Made by a program: the position numbers and the translations under genes
Shown: piece after piece, positions 30,382 to 41,100 of the stretch
How positions within the stretch are numbered: the stretch's first letter is position 1
Layout of the letters: each line of letters starts with the position of its first letter
Notes under the pieces: model-generated
Told to the model about the DNA's origin: nothing
The model's database searches: none
Seen by the model: the letters and a program-made list of their open reading frames with translations, nothing else
Virus record (IMG/VR): IMGVR_UViG_3300032246_000731
Span: 1-52,602 of that record
Strand: one strand, 5' to 3'
DNA length: 52,602 bases
From: a virus

Positions 30382-30894
30382 TTATCTGAGGAATTCCTGC
30401 CAGTCTAAATTATATTTTATACTGTCAATTTTGTGTACACCAATCAAGTACAGTATATAACTGGCAACACTGGATCCCCGGCCCACACCCCAGACTATGC
30501 TATTAGCTCTACAAGTATCTACAAAGTATTTTAACCAACGCAACAAGTCTATCATATTACGTTCTTTAAAGGCCGCAAGTTCTTCTGCGACTCTAGTATG
30601 TTGTGGATCCCACGGCGGAGTTTGCTCCCATATCCATTCTTCAATATCTAGCTGTTTATATTCATCAGGCATGTTCCAATTACTTTGGCAAGCTGAATCG
30701 TAATCGGATATTTCAAAGTGAGTTTCGTAGGGTTCTAAAAATTTAAAACCTAGTTGGGCTTCGAGTTGATTTATAGTATCTGTCCTCGAATCGACCAATA
30801 GCGTATCGGAGGCCGAAAACTTATGACCTTTATACAAAGCTTCGAACAAGTCTTGTTCGTTGAAAATTGGATTACTATATTTGTCTAGATGCAT
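30382..30894 (-). CDS. stand-alone fragment resembling bacterial Pol III alpha (DnaE)
   Basis: In this 170-aa protein residues about 101-170 align by eye with the DnaE region that binds the incoming nucleotide: VWGVGRGSSVASYILYLIG (135-153) corresponds to VGPGRGSAAGSLVAY, then KIDSIKYNLDWQEFLR to IDPLRYGLLFERFL. DnaE continues directly into PD-D catalytic aspartates, but here the protein stops, so no polymerase activity is expected. The N-terminal hundred residues (MHLDKYSNPIFNEQDLFEAL) are less clear. It may act as a decoy, inhibitor or interaction module against host replication, or be a conserved remnant. The gene is intact, with normal spacing in an operon. Confidence 0.75.
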   Translation of the reverse strand: MHLDKYSNPIFNEQDLFEALYKGHKFSASDTLLVDSRTDTINQLEAQLGFKFLEPYETHFEISDYDSACQSNWNMPDEYKQLDIEEWIWEQTPPWDPQHTRVAEELAAFKERNMIDLLRWLKYFVDTCRANSIVWGVGRGSSVASYILYLIGVHKIDSIKYNLDWQEFLR

Positions 30895-30903
30895 TCAGCT
30901 ATA

Positions 30904-31128
30904 TTAGCTGACTTTAATCAAGTTGTCAAGACTTTTATCTTTCATTTGCTCTTCCCACAGACGGCGATTGCGCTCGGAAAGTTCATATCTCAAAGTGTCC
31001 AGGATTTGAGCAATTTGTCTCTGTACATCTGGATTCTGACTCAGGAAATACTTTTTAGTTAAATCGTTAATCTTACTATGTATTTCCTGTTCCTTCAATT
31101 CGGCCAAATCAGGAAGTAGTGGATGCAT
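30904..31128 (-). CDS. small conserved helical protein
   Basis: A 74-aa helical, charged protein beginning MHPLLPDLAELKEQEIHSKI. I choose the ATG at 31128, two bases after the stop of the upstream fibre-type gene, rather than the in-frame ATG at 31188 inside that gene. I believe similar proteins occur beside structural genes of marine T4-like phages; no function is known to me. Its stop is nine bases before the DnaE-like gene. Confidence 0.65.
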   Translation of the reverse strand: MHPLLPDLAELKEQEIHSKINDLTKKYFLSQNPDVQRQIAQILDTLRYELSERNRRLWEEQMKDKSLDNLIKVS

Positions 31129-31130
31129 TT

Positions 31131-32480
31131 TTAGTTGTATTCGCCAATGTAACGCATATAAACGTTTGAACCGCCATCGCGAGTCCATGCTTCGATTACT
31201 TTTGGATTATCACCAGTCAATGCTGTAATTGTAGTAGCTACTGTAAATGTTCCGCTACCACCACCGCCCGAAAATCCAACTGTTGGATTGCTAGTGTATC
31301 CATCACCATAGCTGGTAATGTTAATGCCACCGATTGTAAATTGCATTACAACACGAGCGCCGGTTCCTTGTGTAGTACCTGTTCCGCTGAGTGAGCTAGT
31401 AGAGTATGAACCGTTGCCTAATGGAAGTGGTAAAGTTCCACCGCTTACAACTTGTAAATTGCCGATTGGCCCAGTACTGTCCGCAGTTACATAAGTTATA
31501 GTTACACCGGTAGCGCCAGCTTGAGCGGATTGACTCATTTTAATAGAATTAGCTGGCATCGAAGCTGTACCAGCGACACCGGTAGCTGTTACCCCAGTTG
31601 GGTTATAATCGCTAACCGTAGTACCAACTTGCAGACCTGCACCGCTGATAGCGACTCCTACAGCAATATTTCTAAAATCACTAACAGCAGTTATGTTTAC
31701 TTGGCTATTTGTTGTTGTAGCAGTAAATGTTTGATTCAACGAAGTAACTTGTAAAATAATACCAGGGAAGGCATTAACAACCATCTGATCGTTTAATTTA
31801 TATCCGTTACCTGAATAGCCTCCAGAAACAGTAGCCGATAAACAAGAATACGTAGCAGTGCCAGTAGCGTGTGTACCACCTGATTGTAATCCGCCACCAC
31901 TGAATTGAATAGTAGTTGCACCAGTAAATCCTGATCCACCTTGACTAACAGTTACAGTAGCTAAACTTTCTCCACCTACTGTAATACCTTTATTGATTGT
32001 ACCTGGCAATGTTGGAAAAGCAGTATCGTAACGTAAAACACCTGCGTTCTCTGTTGAAAAACTTGGAATCTGCACAGCAGTTTGATTACTATAAATCATT
32101 AAACGTACAGCCGCATATTTGCCACTAGTTGGCCAATTCTTAAATGTTAGAGTAGCATTAGTAGTAAGTGTTACACTTTGTAATGGCCCATCTGTAACAC
32201 TAATATCTGTGTTAGTTGAAATAGTTCCTTTATCTAGTGCAACACCGTAAAATGTTTTAACTACAGCATTTGACAGCACGTTTTGTCCAAAGTCATTTGC
32301 GGAATTTTTAAATGCCGAATTGTTTTGAAGGGCTGTAATTTCAGTACTAGCTTGTCCTAGTCCTGTTTTAATTACACCAAAGTTATCTCTAAAACCTTGG
32401 CTATTATTATCTTGCCCAGCAACTGGGTATGTGGCATCTACTGAGCCAAAGTTGATTAAACTTGCGGTTGGGTTTGGCAT
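31131..32480 (-). CDS. tail-fibre-type structural protein
   Basis: The 449-aa product is rich in Gly, Thr, Ser and Val with beta repeats, typical of tail fibres. The N-terminus has NNSQGFRDNFGVIKTGL, a divergent form of the anchor domain shared by the three fibre genes farther upstream. Repeats of GSGF(T/Y)xxxTxxFSGGG (for example SQGGSGFTGATTIQFSGGG and YTSNPTVGFSGGGGSG) appear twice, and an AVGVAISGAGLQVGTTVSDY unit matches a repeat type of the giant protein. Ribosome site AGGATG; CTAAATA box upstream. It is probably part of the tail adhesion apparatus; the receptor is unknown. Confidence 0.8.
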   Translation of the reverse strand: MPNPTASLINFGSVDATYPVAGQDNNSQGFRDNFGVIKTGLGQASTEITALQNNSAFKNSANDFGQNVLSNAVVKTFYGVALDKGTISTNTDISVTDGPLQSVTLTTNATLTFKNWPTSGKYAAVRLMIYSNQTAVQIPSFSTENAGVLRYDTAFPTLPGTINKGITVGGESLATVTVSQGGSGFTGATTIQFSGGGLQSGGTHATGTATYSCLSATVSGGYSGNGYKLNDQMVVNAFPGIILQVTSLNQTFTATTTNSQVNITAVSDFRNIAVGVAISGAGLQVGTTVSDYNPTGVTATGVAGTASMPANSIKMSQSAQAGATGVTITYVTADSTGPIGNLQVVSGGTLPLPLGNGSYSTSSLSGTGTTQGTGARVVMQFTIGGINITSYGDGYTSNPTVGFSGGGGSGTFTVATTITALTGDNPKVIEAWTRDGGSNVYMRYIGEYN

Positions 32481-32506
32481 ACTATCATCCTATTTGTGAT
32501 TTCTAT

Positions 32507-32513
32507 ATATTTA
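32507..32513 (-). promoter_or_regulatory. late-like promoter CTAAATA
   Basis: Minus-strand CTAAATA followed by TATAG lies 27 bases before the ATG at 32480, between the peroxidase and fibre genes. Spacing equals that of the box before 27157. Confidence 0.4.
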
Positions 32514-32520
32514 GTGTTTT

Positions 32521-35500
32521 TCATACCGTTGTAGCATGATTATTAAATACTAGGTATTTATCGCTAGATTGACCTGTTACAGAATCTATTATATAACGAT
32601 CTGCGGTATAATCTAGGGTTTTAAAGTCAAAACCACTATACTTAATATTTAAAATGATATCATCCGCAGTTCCGGGCAAACAATAACAAAGTGGAACTGC
32701 TAGTTTGTATCCTAACTCCAATTTCTGTCCTGGTTGTATACTGCGCATCCAAAGCGGCAGATAATTGCGTTCAGATTCGCCAACAGTAGCAATACTCTTT
32801 CTCCAGTTAGAAACACTGCTAATGTAATGTTTGTTAGGTGAATTGTCAGATATATTGTATGCTGTGCTATCAATTGTAACATTTGATATCGGGCGATCTA
32901 GCCAACTTTCTGCTAAATTTAAACTAGCAGTATCGGTTGGATTTGCCCATATTGCGTTGCTGATATCACTGGTTAATTTTAACTGATCGCGAACATTATT
33001 AACAACGAATTCGCTAGGTGCTTGTGCGTTAGGTTCAAGCGGATCGATTATTTGCAAATAAACCACTTCGTAAATGATATTTTTATTTTTAATTGCGGCC
33101 GCTTTAGTAATGCCGCCTACATGGAATCTCTTTCGCTTATGGTTTAAACCCATAGCACCTAAATACTTGGCCGCGTTTGAAGTTTCAATGCCTGCATAAA
33201 TTAACATGGCTAAATCTTTTCTAACTCCAAAGTTTGGATCGCCCGGACGGAAAACGCTTGAAGTTGTAAAAATATCTGTATCTGAAATAAATTTTCTAAA
33301 GTTTGTTCGCTGAGCTACATTTAGCAATGGTTGAACTTTGAGATTGCTGTATAATTTTTGGTTAGGTGTGCTGACAGTTAATACAAAATCTTTAACGCTG
33401 TCAGATAATCCGTACTGATCTTTAACATATACTGTAAATTTATAAATTCTGTCAAATGTAGTTACACCACCGTCGATACTAAAACTAGGATTAGCAGAAT
33501 CAAATAAAATTAAACCTCGTGTGCCAAGTATATCATATTGATGATTGGCATCGATTGTGGTAAATTTTGCATCTAATTTAAGAGCACTATCGTCGATGGT
33601 AGTAAATCTTGCAACATTCGGAGTACCATATTGATTTACTTTGCCAACTAGTTCTCCATAAGTTGTTAATTCTATACCGGGAGGTAATGTACCAGACGTG
33701 ATTGTATAAATTAAATTACTATTAAGCACTGTTGATGCTGATATTTGTAAATCAGATACAAAGTTTGCAGGGATAGTTCCAAGATTAGAATCAGTAATCC
33801 ATTTTATAGTATTATCAATGTCGCCGATTATTCTTAAATTAAATGTTCGTCGGGCAAGTATAGGCTGAGTATCGCCGCCTGATCTTGTAGCTATAACTGA
33901 AAAAGAATAATTTTTAGCAACGGCAGGTTGGAACGGAATTCTTCCAGCAATAAAAACTTTATTATCGACAGGATTAAATGTGAGCCCTGGAGGCAATTCT
34001 GCTAGCCTCCAGTATAAAGTAGCACCGTTATTGGCAATAAATGTAATACCTGATTTATGTGCAGTTGTACAAATATATGTTCGAGTATTATAAGTAACTG
34101 CATCGTCAACTCTGTATAGGGCGTTGGTTTTCCAAGCATCGGTCGCACCCAGCGTAAAAATAACAGGATATGAATCTACTATTTCTAAAACTTCTAACTG
34201 GTATGTAACATAATTGTCGGCTCTAGCAACCCCTAAATTTCCACCAGTGAGCCATATAGGTTCTTGTAAGAATGTAATATCCGCAGTAAACAGATCGCTG
34301 TCGTTCGTTAATTGAGTGTAGTCTGCATAGAAACTGTCGTCCCCAATTACAAAAATTGAAAACTTTCTTTTTACAACAACATCGCCTGTTGATACACTGA
34401 TTAAAAATTCGTAAGTCTGATTGAGTGCTCTTGGAGCCTTTGTGGGTGTACTGTAGTCAAAATCTACAGTATCAAAGATATAACTATCGTAACCGTTAGA
34501 ACTTCTAATACCAAAGTCAAAGTACGTTGTATCATAAAATACATCATCATACGTGCCATTACCGCTGGTCTGTAGTGCAATCGCTTGAACTGGTTCGACG
34601 ATACCTGATAAGATGCCGCCAGAAGATAAAGTTAACCCGGGAGGCAAACTGCCATCGCCGGCCGCTATGAAATATGTTAACGCCTCACCGTCTGGATCAA
34701 ATGCTTCTAGTTTATAATTAATTACTGATTTACCTAATGCAAATTTTTGTCCATGTCGGCCAACTGCTAACAATCCAGGCGGAGTAACTATAACTGGCAA
34801 TTGTCCGCCGTTAACAACTATGTTAAACGTTCTATCAGAAATTTCAGTACCTAATTGAGCACGTATGCAGAATGTAAAAGTTGTAGATCTCACAACACCA
34901 TACGGAACACCAACAATATAATGTCCTTCTATTCGCAATCCTGGAGGCAAACTTCCTGATATTACTTTAAATGTAGGAAGTGTTGGATTTGTTATAGTAG
35001 TTGGAAATGATCTTGCAGTAGCTAAATCAAATGTTGGATTAAATAAATCCGCACGTTCTACTGCTACAAACGCATCTTTTTGTAGTTTAATAGTATCGGT
35101 ATTACGTAGAATTATATCAGATAAAGATGTGCCAGCAACCCAGTTATATTCCTCAGTAGGCCATTTTTGATTTTCCCAATACAAATTATCACCGTCTCTT
35201 ATTTTAACAAACTGATCGGATATAATTTTATGGAATGTTTGACCTACCATTGCACCGGGATAACGATTTTCTGCTAGTCCGCCTACCCACAGTTCGACTT
35301 TATCAATGTCAATATATGTATTTTTTAATGCTGTTGCTACCGTAACATCACCGGTAATGTCTGAAAAATTCTTATATGCAGGTAAACCTAACAAGGTACG
35401 CATCTGATTTAATAATGGTAATCCTAAATCTCGGCCACGTTGAATATTTGTTGCGGCTAAATCTAGTGCGGCAGGAGGAGCGTCTAACAAATTACGCAAA

Positions 35501-36750
35501 TCTTCAATAATATGTACGTCTAATTTATTTGTAATGTCCGCGGCCAGTTTACGCAAGAATCCGTCTGCACCGCCATTACGTTCGTAGTTAGGCCCTTGAA
35601 TGCCAAACGCTTCAGCTAATGACAGCGCCTCTGTAATATTACCTTGTTCGTCTATTCTATCTTGCGCACCTGACACAATGCTATGCCCAAACCGCATAGC
35701 GGCCGCTGAAAATTCTATAGGTATACTAGCATCAATACTTTGTTTAAATCCTGTGTATGCAGGTACAGTGCCTATAACTTTTGGCAACCATTCGTTGTAT
35801 GTTATCTTCTGAAATTCAGCAATAACAATAGCACGGGCACGTTGGTATAATCTTTCTCCGTCCCATGTAGGATGTAACGCTTTTAGATAATCTACGATCT
35901 TATTATGTTCTCTCAGCCATAGAGTTTGCATACTTAATAAATCTGGATTTTCATTGCCTCGAGGATCGCCTAGTATATAATTTCCATTTCCGTCAACTGG
36001 AGGGTACATACCATTTTGAGAAGTTCGCAATTTACCAGTTGTTGCTACACTTCCGCCTTCGCGTAAAATAACAGGATTGTTAAATGGTGTTGGTCCCTGA
36101 GCTACACCTGGAGGGTATGCTACACCGTAAACGACACTAAGATCAATCCAGCCTGTAACATCATTTATTGTACGTCCTACAACTTTATTAATGCCGGTCC
36201 CTGGTGCTAGTTGATTACGTGTAACAGGAATAAAACTTCCCGGTGTTAATTTAGTATCGCCAGCAGGAATAATTACAGGTATGAATGTATGACCTTCACG
36301 TGCAAATTCTAAATCGTGTGTTAAGAATTGACCAAACGCATACATGAATCCGCTGTATCTAGTTGGGTCAAATTCTTCGCCTTCGTTTACACGGTCCCAT
36401 ACTACATTATTACTAATAGTTCTAGGGTTAGGCAAATCGGTACGCATAGCATATATGCCGTCTGCATAACTGTTTATTTCAGCACGGGCAAATATTGAAC
36501 CTGCTGAATTACGTAATGGTGCTGTTGGATGATGTCCAGTTCCATCATAAGGTGGAGGTGTTGGAGTACCAAATTGCGGAAGTATTGGTAATGGAATATT
36601 TACAATTACACGCTCTTGAAAAGTTCCCTTATCGAAACTTGTTGTTCTAGAATCGAATGTAGTTCTTGCCTTATCTAGTGTAAGGTCCCCTGTTATTCCT
36701 GAAATACCAGGCAACGTGTATCCGGAAGGTTGTGTCCAAATATTAAGCAT
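32521..36750 (-). CDS. animal-type haem peroxidase with putative Ig-like repeats (virion-associated)
   Basis: Residues about 70-560 of this 1409-aa protein form an animal-haem-peroxidase domain (peroxidase-cyclooxygenase superfamily, as in myeloperoxidase). Distal His145 and calcium ligand Asp146 lie in GQFLTHDLEF; TGWIDLSVVYG is the calcium loop. Arg264 and Glu267 are in LGDPRGNENPD, the proximal His356 in MRFGHSIV, and Asn435 in NIQRGRD. The Asp that forms one haem ester bond in MPO is Thr144 here. The C-terminal 800 residues have at least four LPPG(L/I) motifs (for example LPPGLTLSSGGILSGI), typical of He_PIG Ig-like domains, plus other beta regions. The gene lies inside the fibre cluster, so the product is probably on the virion. 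No signal peptide. The enzyme may modify surface polymers or produce oxidants, or only bind. Confidence 0.93.
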   Translation of the reverse strand: MLNIWTQPSGYTLPGISGITGDLTLDKARTTFDSRTTSFDKGTFQERVIVNIPLPILPQFGTPTPPPYDGTGHHPTAPLRNSAGSIFARAEINSYADGIYAMRTDLPNPRTISNNVVWDRVNEGEEFDPTRYSGFMYAFGQFLTHDLEFAREGHTFIPVIIPAGDTKLTPGSFIPVTRNQLAPGTGINKVVGRTINDVTGWIDLSVVYGVAYPPGVAQGPTPFNNPVILREGGSVATTGKLRTSQNGMYPPVDGNGNYILGDPRGNENPDLLSMQTLWLREHNKIVDYLKALHPTWDGERLYQRARAIVIAEFQKITYNEWLPKVIGTVPAYTGFKQSIDASIPIEFSAAAMRFGHSIVSGAQDRIDEQGNITEALSLAEAFGIQGPNYERNGGADGFLRKLAADITNKLDVHIIEDLRNLLDAPPAALDLAATNIQRGRDLGLPLLNQMRTLLGLPAYKNFSDITGDVTVATALKNTYIDIDKVELWVGGLAENRYPGAMVGQTFHKIISDQFVKIRDGDNLYWENQKWPTEEYNWVAGTSLSDIILRNTDTIKLQKDAFVAVERADLFNPTFDLATARSFPTTITNPTLPTFKVISGSLPPGLRIEGHYIVGVPYGVVRSTTFTFCIRAQLGTEISDRTFNIVVNGGQLPVIVTPPGLLAVGRHGQKFALGKSVINYKLEAFDPDGEALTYFIAAGDGSLPPGLTLSSGGILSGIVEPVQAIALQTSGNGTYDDVFYDTTYFDFGIRSSNGYDSYIFDTVDFDYSTPTKAPRALNQTYEFLISVSTGDVVVKRKFSIFVIGDDSFYADYTQLTNDSDLFTADITFLQEPIWLTGGNLGVARADNYVTYQLEVLEIVDSYPVIFTLGATDAWKTNALYRVDDAVTYNTRTYICTTAHKSGITFIANNGATLYWRLAELPPGLTFNPVDNKVFIAGRIPFQPAVAKNYSFSVIATRSGGDTQPILARRTFNLRIIGDIDNTIKWITDSNLGTIPANFVSDLQISASTVLNSNLIYTITSGTLPPGIELTTYGELVGKVNQYGTPNVARFTTIDDSALKLDAKFTTIDANHQYDILGTRGLILFDSANPSFSIDGGVTTFDRIYKFTVYVKDQYGLSDSVKDFVLTVSTPNQKLYSNLKVQPLLNVAQRTNFRKFISDTDIFTTSSVFRPGDPNFGVRKDLAMLIYAGIETSNAAKYLGAMGLNHKRKRFHVGGITKAAAIKNKNIIYEVVYLQIIDPLEPNAQAPSEFVVNNVRDQLKLTSDISNAIWANPTDTASLNLAESWLDRPISNVTIDSTAYNISDNSPNKHYISSVSNWRKSIATVGESERNYLPLWMRSIQPGQKLELGYKLAVPLCYCLPGTADDIILNIKYSGFDFKTLDYTADRYIIDSVTGQSSDKYLVFNNHATTV

Positions 36751-36775
36751 CTTTTATTTCCGGCTAGTAAGCCAA

Positions 36776-37567
36776 TTAAGCGATTCGGCCAAAGTCTAAA
36801 TCATTGTTTATTAACGGTCCCATACCAGCTGATATAAATCCCATGTCTATATCAATAGTATTGTAGTTTGCAATAAAAATACCCATGTCCATATTAAATG
36901 CTTGTGTCTGTAACATCATGCCAAACATGGCATTTAGAACACCTACATTAATGCCATATACGTTTGTTTCGATATTTCCAGTACCTACTGTATCGATAAC
37001 TCTACGTCCGTTGATGTTAAGGTTTCCGCCCAATACTGGAGCAGTGTCATTTTGTACACCTGCACCACTACGCAAGTCAATGATGTTTGCGCCGGCAACA
37101 ATGTTAATGCTGTTATCACTGCTGGTTAAACTTTTAAATTCAGCAGTAGTGTCATTTTTATCTTTAAAAATTCCAATGGTAGAACTAATGGTTGTACCGT
37201 CAGCAGTTCCATAAACGCCGGGATCGGTTGGATAGCTTAGTGTTATACTAGTAAGTGTACTATCAGTACATAACCAATGACCGTTATACAGAGGATTTGT
37301 ATTGCCGTTCAAATAATAATATTGGCTAGTAGCAGGAATAACACTTTGCTGACTAATGACTAGTGTTACTGAAAATGGGCCAGTGCCTGCTTTGTTAAGG
37401 AACCTACTAACTACAATGGAATTTACACCCAGATTTGTACCTTCGGCAATCGGAACGTCAGTTCCTAATAAACTAAAGTTTTCGTTTACTTTTCTAAATG
37501 CTGTACGCAAGTCGTCGCCTGACCCGTCGTTTGCATAGCTTCCTAAATTAATTGTTTGAATTGCCAT
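36776..37567 (-). CDS. fibre-type protein with shared anchor domain
   Basis: The 263-aa protein opens with INLGSYANDGSGDDLRTAF and KVNENF, the anchor domain shared with two other genes here. Residues about 50-130 are one copy of the beta module also repeated in the giant protein (KAGTGPFSVTLVISQQSV, then YPTDPGVYG). The C-terminus is odd: Met- and Asp-rich repeats NMDMGIF, IDIDMGF, SAGMGP. It may be a small fibre or adaptor on the same tail site as the giant fibre. It is preceded by GGTAAATA. Confidence 0.75.
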   Translation of the reverse strand: MAIQTINLGSYANDGSGDDLRTAFRKVNENFSLLGTDVPIAEGTNLGVNSIVVSRFLNKAGTGPFSVTLVISQQSVIPATSQYYYLNGNTNPLYNGHWLCTDSTLTSITLSYPTDPGVYGTADGTTISSTIGIFKDKNDTTAEFKSLTSSDNSINIVAGANIIDLRSGAGVQNDTAPVLGGNLNINGRRVIDTVGTGNIETNVYGINVGVLNAMFGMMLQTQAFNMDMGIFIANYNTIDIDMGFISAGMGPLINNDLDFGRIA

Positions 37568-37585
37568 ATGTACGCTCTCTTTTAG

Positions 37586-37593
37586 TATTTACC
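37586..37593 (-). promoter_or_regulatory. late promoter-like GGTAAATA
   Basis: Minus-strand GGTAAATA lies 19 bases before the ATG at 37567, in the 31-base gap after the 177-aa fibre gene. It matches the GATAAATA boxes except for one base. Confidence 0.4.
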
Positions 37594-37598
37594 GTATT

Positions 37599-38132
37599 TT
37601 AATAAGTGCCGCCCAAGGCCACACGACGCCATGTGTTTGTCGATATACAAATATACATATAGGTAGAATCGTAGCTGATTTGCCCAACTGTACCGGTAGC
37701 ATTTGATGCTTTGGTACCAGTTGGAATAACGAGCCCGTTTGGTACAGTAACAACACCAGCGCCATTTATAGTCAAACTGCCAGCATATCCGGGCACGTTG
37801 AAACTCATAGTGCTGGCTGTTGCGTTGTAAGGAACATAGCCACTTGTATTGTAATTTAATGAATCATTAGCAATACCAAATGCTTCATTACCTGTACCTA
37901 TACCAAATACAGCACCAGTAGTACCATTTGCAATCTTTAGTGTATAATTTGCTCCACCGGTAGTATCTGTAATGGTTTGACCTGTTGTAGACAGTGCGAC
38001 ATAATTATCTACATCGAATCCCGTAGAATATAACTCAGTAAAGTTGGCATTAATTTTGTTAAATGCCGTGCGCAACGGATCACCGTTTTTACTGTTGGCC
38101 GCTGTGCCTATGTTGATAGTTTGTTTAGCCAT
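37599..38132 (-). CDS. fibre-type protein with shared anchor domain
   Basis: A 177-aa protein starting with INIGTAANSKNGDPLRTAF and KINANFTELY, the anchor domain of the other fibre genes, followed by a Gly/Thr/Asn-rich beta region. The C-terminus (GTVGQISYDSTYMYICISTN) is a short beta knob that resembles ends of small phage fibres. The ATG shares one base with the stop of the giant protein gene (TAATG). It is likely a short tail-fibre component. Confidence 0.75.
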   Translation of the reverse strand: MAKQTINIGTAANSKNGDPLRTAFNKINANFTELYSTGFDVDNYVALSTTGQTITDTTGGANYTLKIANGTTGAVFGIGTGNEAFGIANDSLNYNTSGYVPYNATASTMSFNVPGYAGSLTINGAGVVTVPNGLVIPTGTKASNATGTVGQISYDSTYMYICISTNTWRRVALGGTY

Positions 38133-41100
38133 TACATTCTCCCTACAGCAACTTGGATGACTCCAGCTTCGCCGTTGTCTTTATTTTCTAATGCCTTACC
38201 AATAATGCTACCTAGTTTTGGATCAGTAGCTTTAACAGCATAACCAGGAGTACTACTTGTTGTTAGCAAATCACCTTTACGTACACGACCCACTACCTTG
38301 ACTGGCACACGACCTTGTAGAGCAATCAAGTTCTTAAGTCCCGGACATGCCGCATACATTGAGTACGCCGCATTGTCTGAAACAACACCTGCTACTCTTG
38401 TATCGTTCATTTCGCCGGTAACTGTTACTTCTTTTTCACCGCCAAACACTAGAACAGTACCAACTTCATACTCTTCGTCGCCTTCATAATATTCTGCCAA
38501 GTCACCTGCATAGGTAGCTTGTAGTTTACTTGCACCGACTAGTGTATACACACCAGTCATTGGACAGTCTAAATCTTCGCGGCCTGTTGTAATACTGCGT
38601 GTAGTAAATGTACCAACACTGCAATTTAATGAACTACCGCTTGCTAACGACCATCTACCAGTTAACGTACCGTCTGTAGTGTTGCCACCGCTAGTCAACG
38701 ATGTTACAGTAATACTAGCACCTGTTTGACTAAAATCATGCGAGCCATAGTGTGTAGTAGTCGCTGTTGAACTACCGAGACTCTGCATAAACTTAACGTT
38801 ACCAGGTGTGTAAAATTCTAAAGTTGTGCTGTTTATTTGTAAAATGTTTCCACTTGACGGCAAGCCAGCAATCTTAATACCTTTAACATCAATCAATCCA
38901 GCACCGGTTGTTTTAACTATACTATCGTTACCACCGCTAGTGCTAATTGGTATACAATCGTATGCTTTAACTCCAGTTCTTATTACAGCACCTGTTGAAC
39001 TAGTTGATGTTGGTATATCTCCATTACGGATACCGTCACCGTTATTAACCATTGCTGTTGTTGTAGTCACGCTTACTGCCGCATTGCTTCCACTAATGTT
39101 AGCTAACACACTATTTGGTGCTATCCAAGACATCTTAGCAACTGCGATACCGTCACTTGTCGATGTAGCAGTTTTCAATGATACCCAACCGTCAGTAACA
39201 GTAAGTATATTATTGTCAAAACTTGCAAGGCCACTGGCCGCTTGTTTTTGTTTTGCTGTACCTGTTGGAGCTGACGCACGGGAAGTAGCTATAGTCAACA
39301 GTAATTTGCTTTGTTGTATATCAGCAGTTGAACTTACTTTGCCATCATTGATTGAACCATCTCTAGTAAATGTCATTGTGCCGCTTGGTGATGTACCAAC
39401 AGCACTGATATTAACAATAACAGTATTGACAATTCCAGTGACAACTTGGCCACTACTGAATCCAGTACCGCTAAGTACCATACCTCTAACAATACCAGTT
39501 GTGCTGGCTAATGTTAATGGAATAGTTGAACCGCCGGTAACTGTAGTTCCGCTTGCTTGGAAATTATTAATAACATACGTTCCTGCTACACCAATACCTG
39601 TCTTGTAATCAACAATAACTGTATTTGCCGCAACAGTTCCGCCTGTTAATATCATACCTGGAACAATAGTAATTGTCGGAGCACCTGTAACAGTTAATAC
39701 ATTACCATCAATAGTTCCAGTCAACGAACCAGCAATAACACTTGTACCGCCCGATGTATATGCGGTAGTAACTACAGCACCTTGTATAGTACTGAGCAAG
39801 GTGGAACCGTCCCAACTAATGTTTACGTCACTAGTTGTATCAAATGAAGCATTGGTCCATGCACCAGTTCCAAGTGCATTATTTGTATTTGATGTACCGT
39901 AAACTAATATTTGTCCGTTAATAACACTTGAACCCATGCGTTTAGCAGAGTCTTTAACTTTATAGATACTATCAGTATCATTAACAGTTGTGTCAACATA
40001 AAACTTGTTAGTTGCATCATTTTGTAATAGCGGTGTACCTAAACTACCGATATTAAATCCGCCCATTGACATGTTGCCCTTCATTGGCAACTGTCCACTT
40101 AAAGCCATAAATCCCGGGCCAATCAATGCTGTAGCAGGGGTACTTGCTCCAGAATGTTGTAGTCCTAGACGATTATCAATATAACCACGTGTGGCACTTT
40201 GTGTTGGTACTGTATCAGACGCATCGTTGGTCATTGAACTATCAGTTGAGAATTCACTAACTGTAACACCGCGCTTAAATCCTAAACCGTCCAAGTTACT
40301 CAACGCAATTGATGCTGAGAATGTAACAGTACCAGTACCTTGGTCAACTGTGAAGAAGCGACCCACACGGAAGATACCGTTTTGGTCAGTGGTCACATAG
40401 AACACACGACCCACTGTTTCTTCCAATACTTCTTTTGTCTGGTCTGCTTTTTGGTATGGATTACCGTAAATCTGATATGGATAGTTAGTAGTGTTGTAAC
40501 CGCCTGTACCGATATCCAACAAGTCATGAGCTGAACAACGACAAGTGCTGATGCGTGTAGTAATCTGCGCGGCCGCACCTGCTTGATAACCTGCACGTAA
40601 TGGTGTAGTAACTGTACTACTCATTGGACGACTGATACCAGTAGTTGATGGTGTAATGGTAGTTGCACCAGTTCCATATTGAGTGAAGAATGTTATGTTA
40701 CCAGTAGGAGTACTGCTTGGAGCACTACTTAATGTTAGTGTCACTCCATCAATGTCAACCGCAGTAACTTTTTGATCTGCAATAAATCCAGGACCGCGTA
40801 CTAACATGCCTACACTAATGCCAGTAGTACCGCTTACTTTTAATGTAACGCCAGTTGATCCGCTTGGATTATAAGTCGCAACTATTGCACTTTCTGGATC
40901 TATGGTATAGGCAAGAGTTATACTTGTAGTAGAACTAGCAACCACTTGTACATATTTGTTGTAGAGAGTAGTTGAGTTGCCAGCCATTAGATAATAAGTA
41001 TCAACTACAGGCGCAGTTGATTGTGTTGGTATTTCAAATGTTGTATACCAAGGGCCACTAACGCTACTGTATGTCCAAAAACCTAAAACTCCAAATGGTG

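Noticed and set aside
31129-31188. Longer start for the 74-aa protein ending at 30904
   Set aside because: It would lie inside the fibre gene that ends at 31131; the ATG at 31128 fits the operon spacing.
37568-38132. The three neighbouring genes with the same anchor domain as one gene broken by frameshifts
   Set aside because: Each has its own start, anchor domain and complete end with normal spacing, so they are separate genes.
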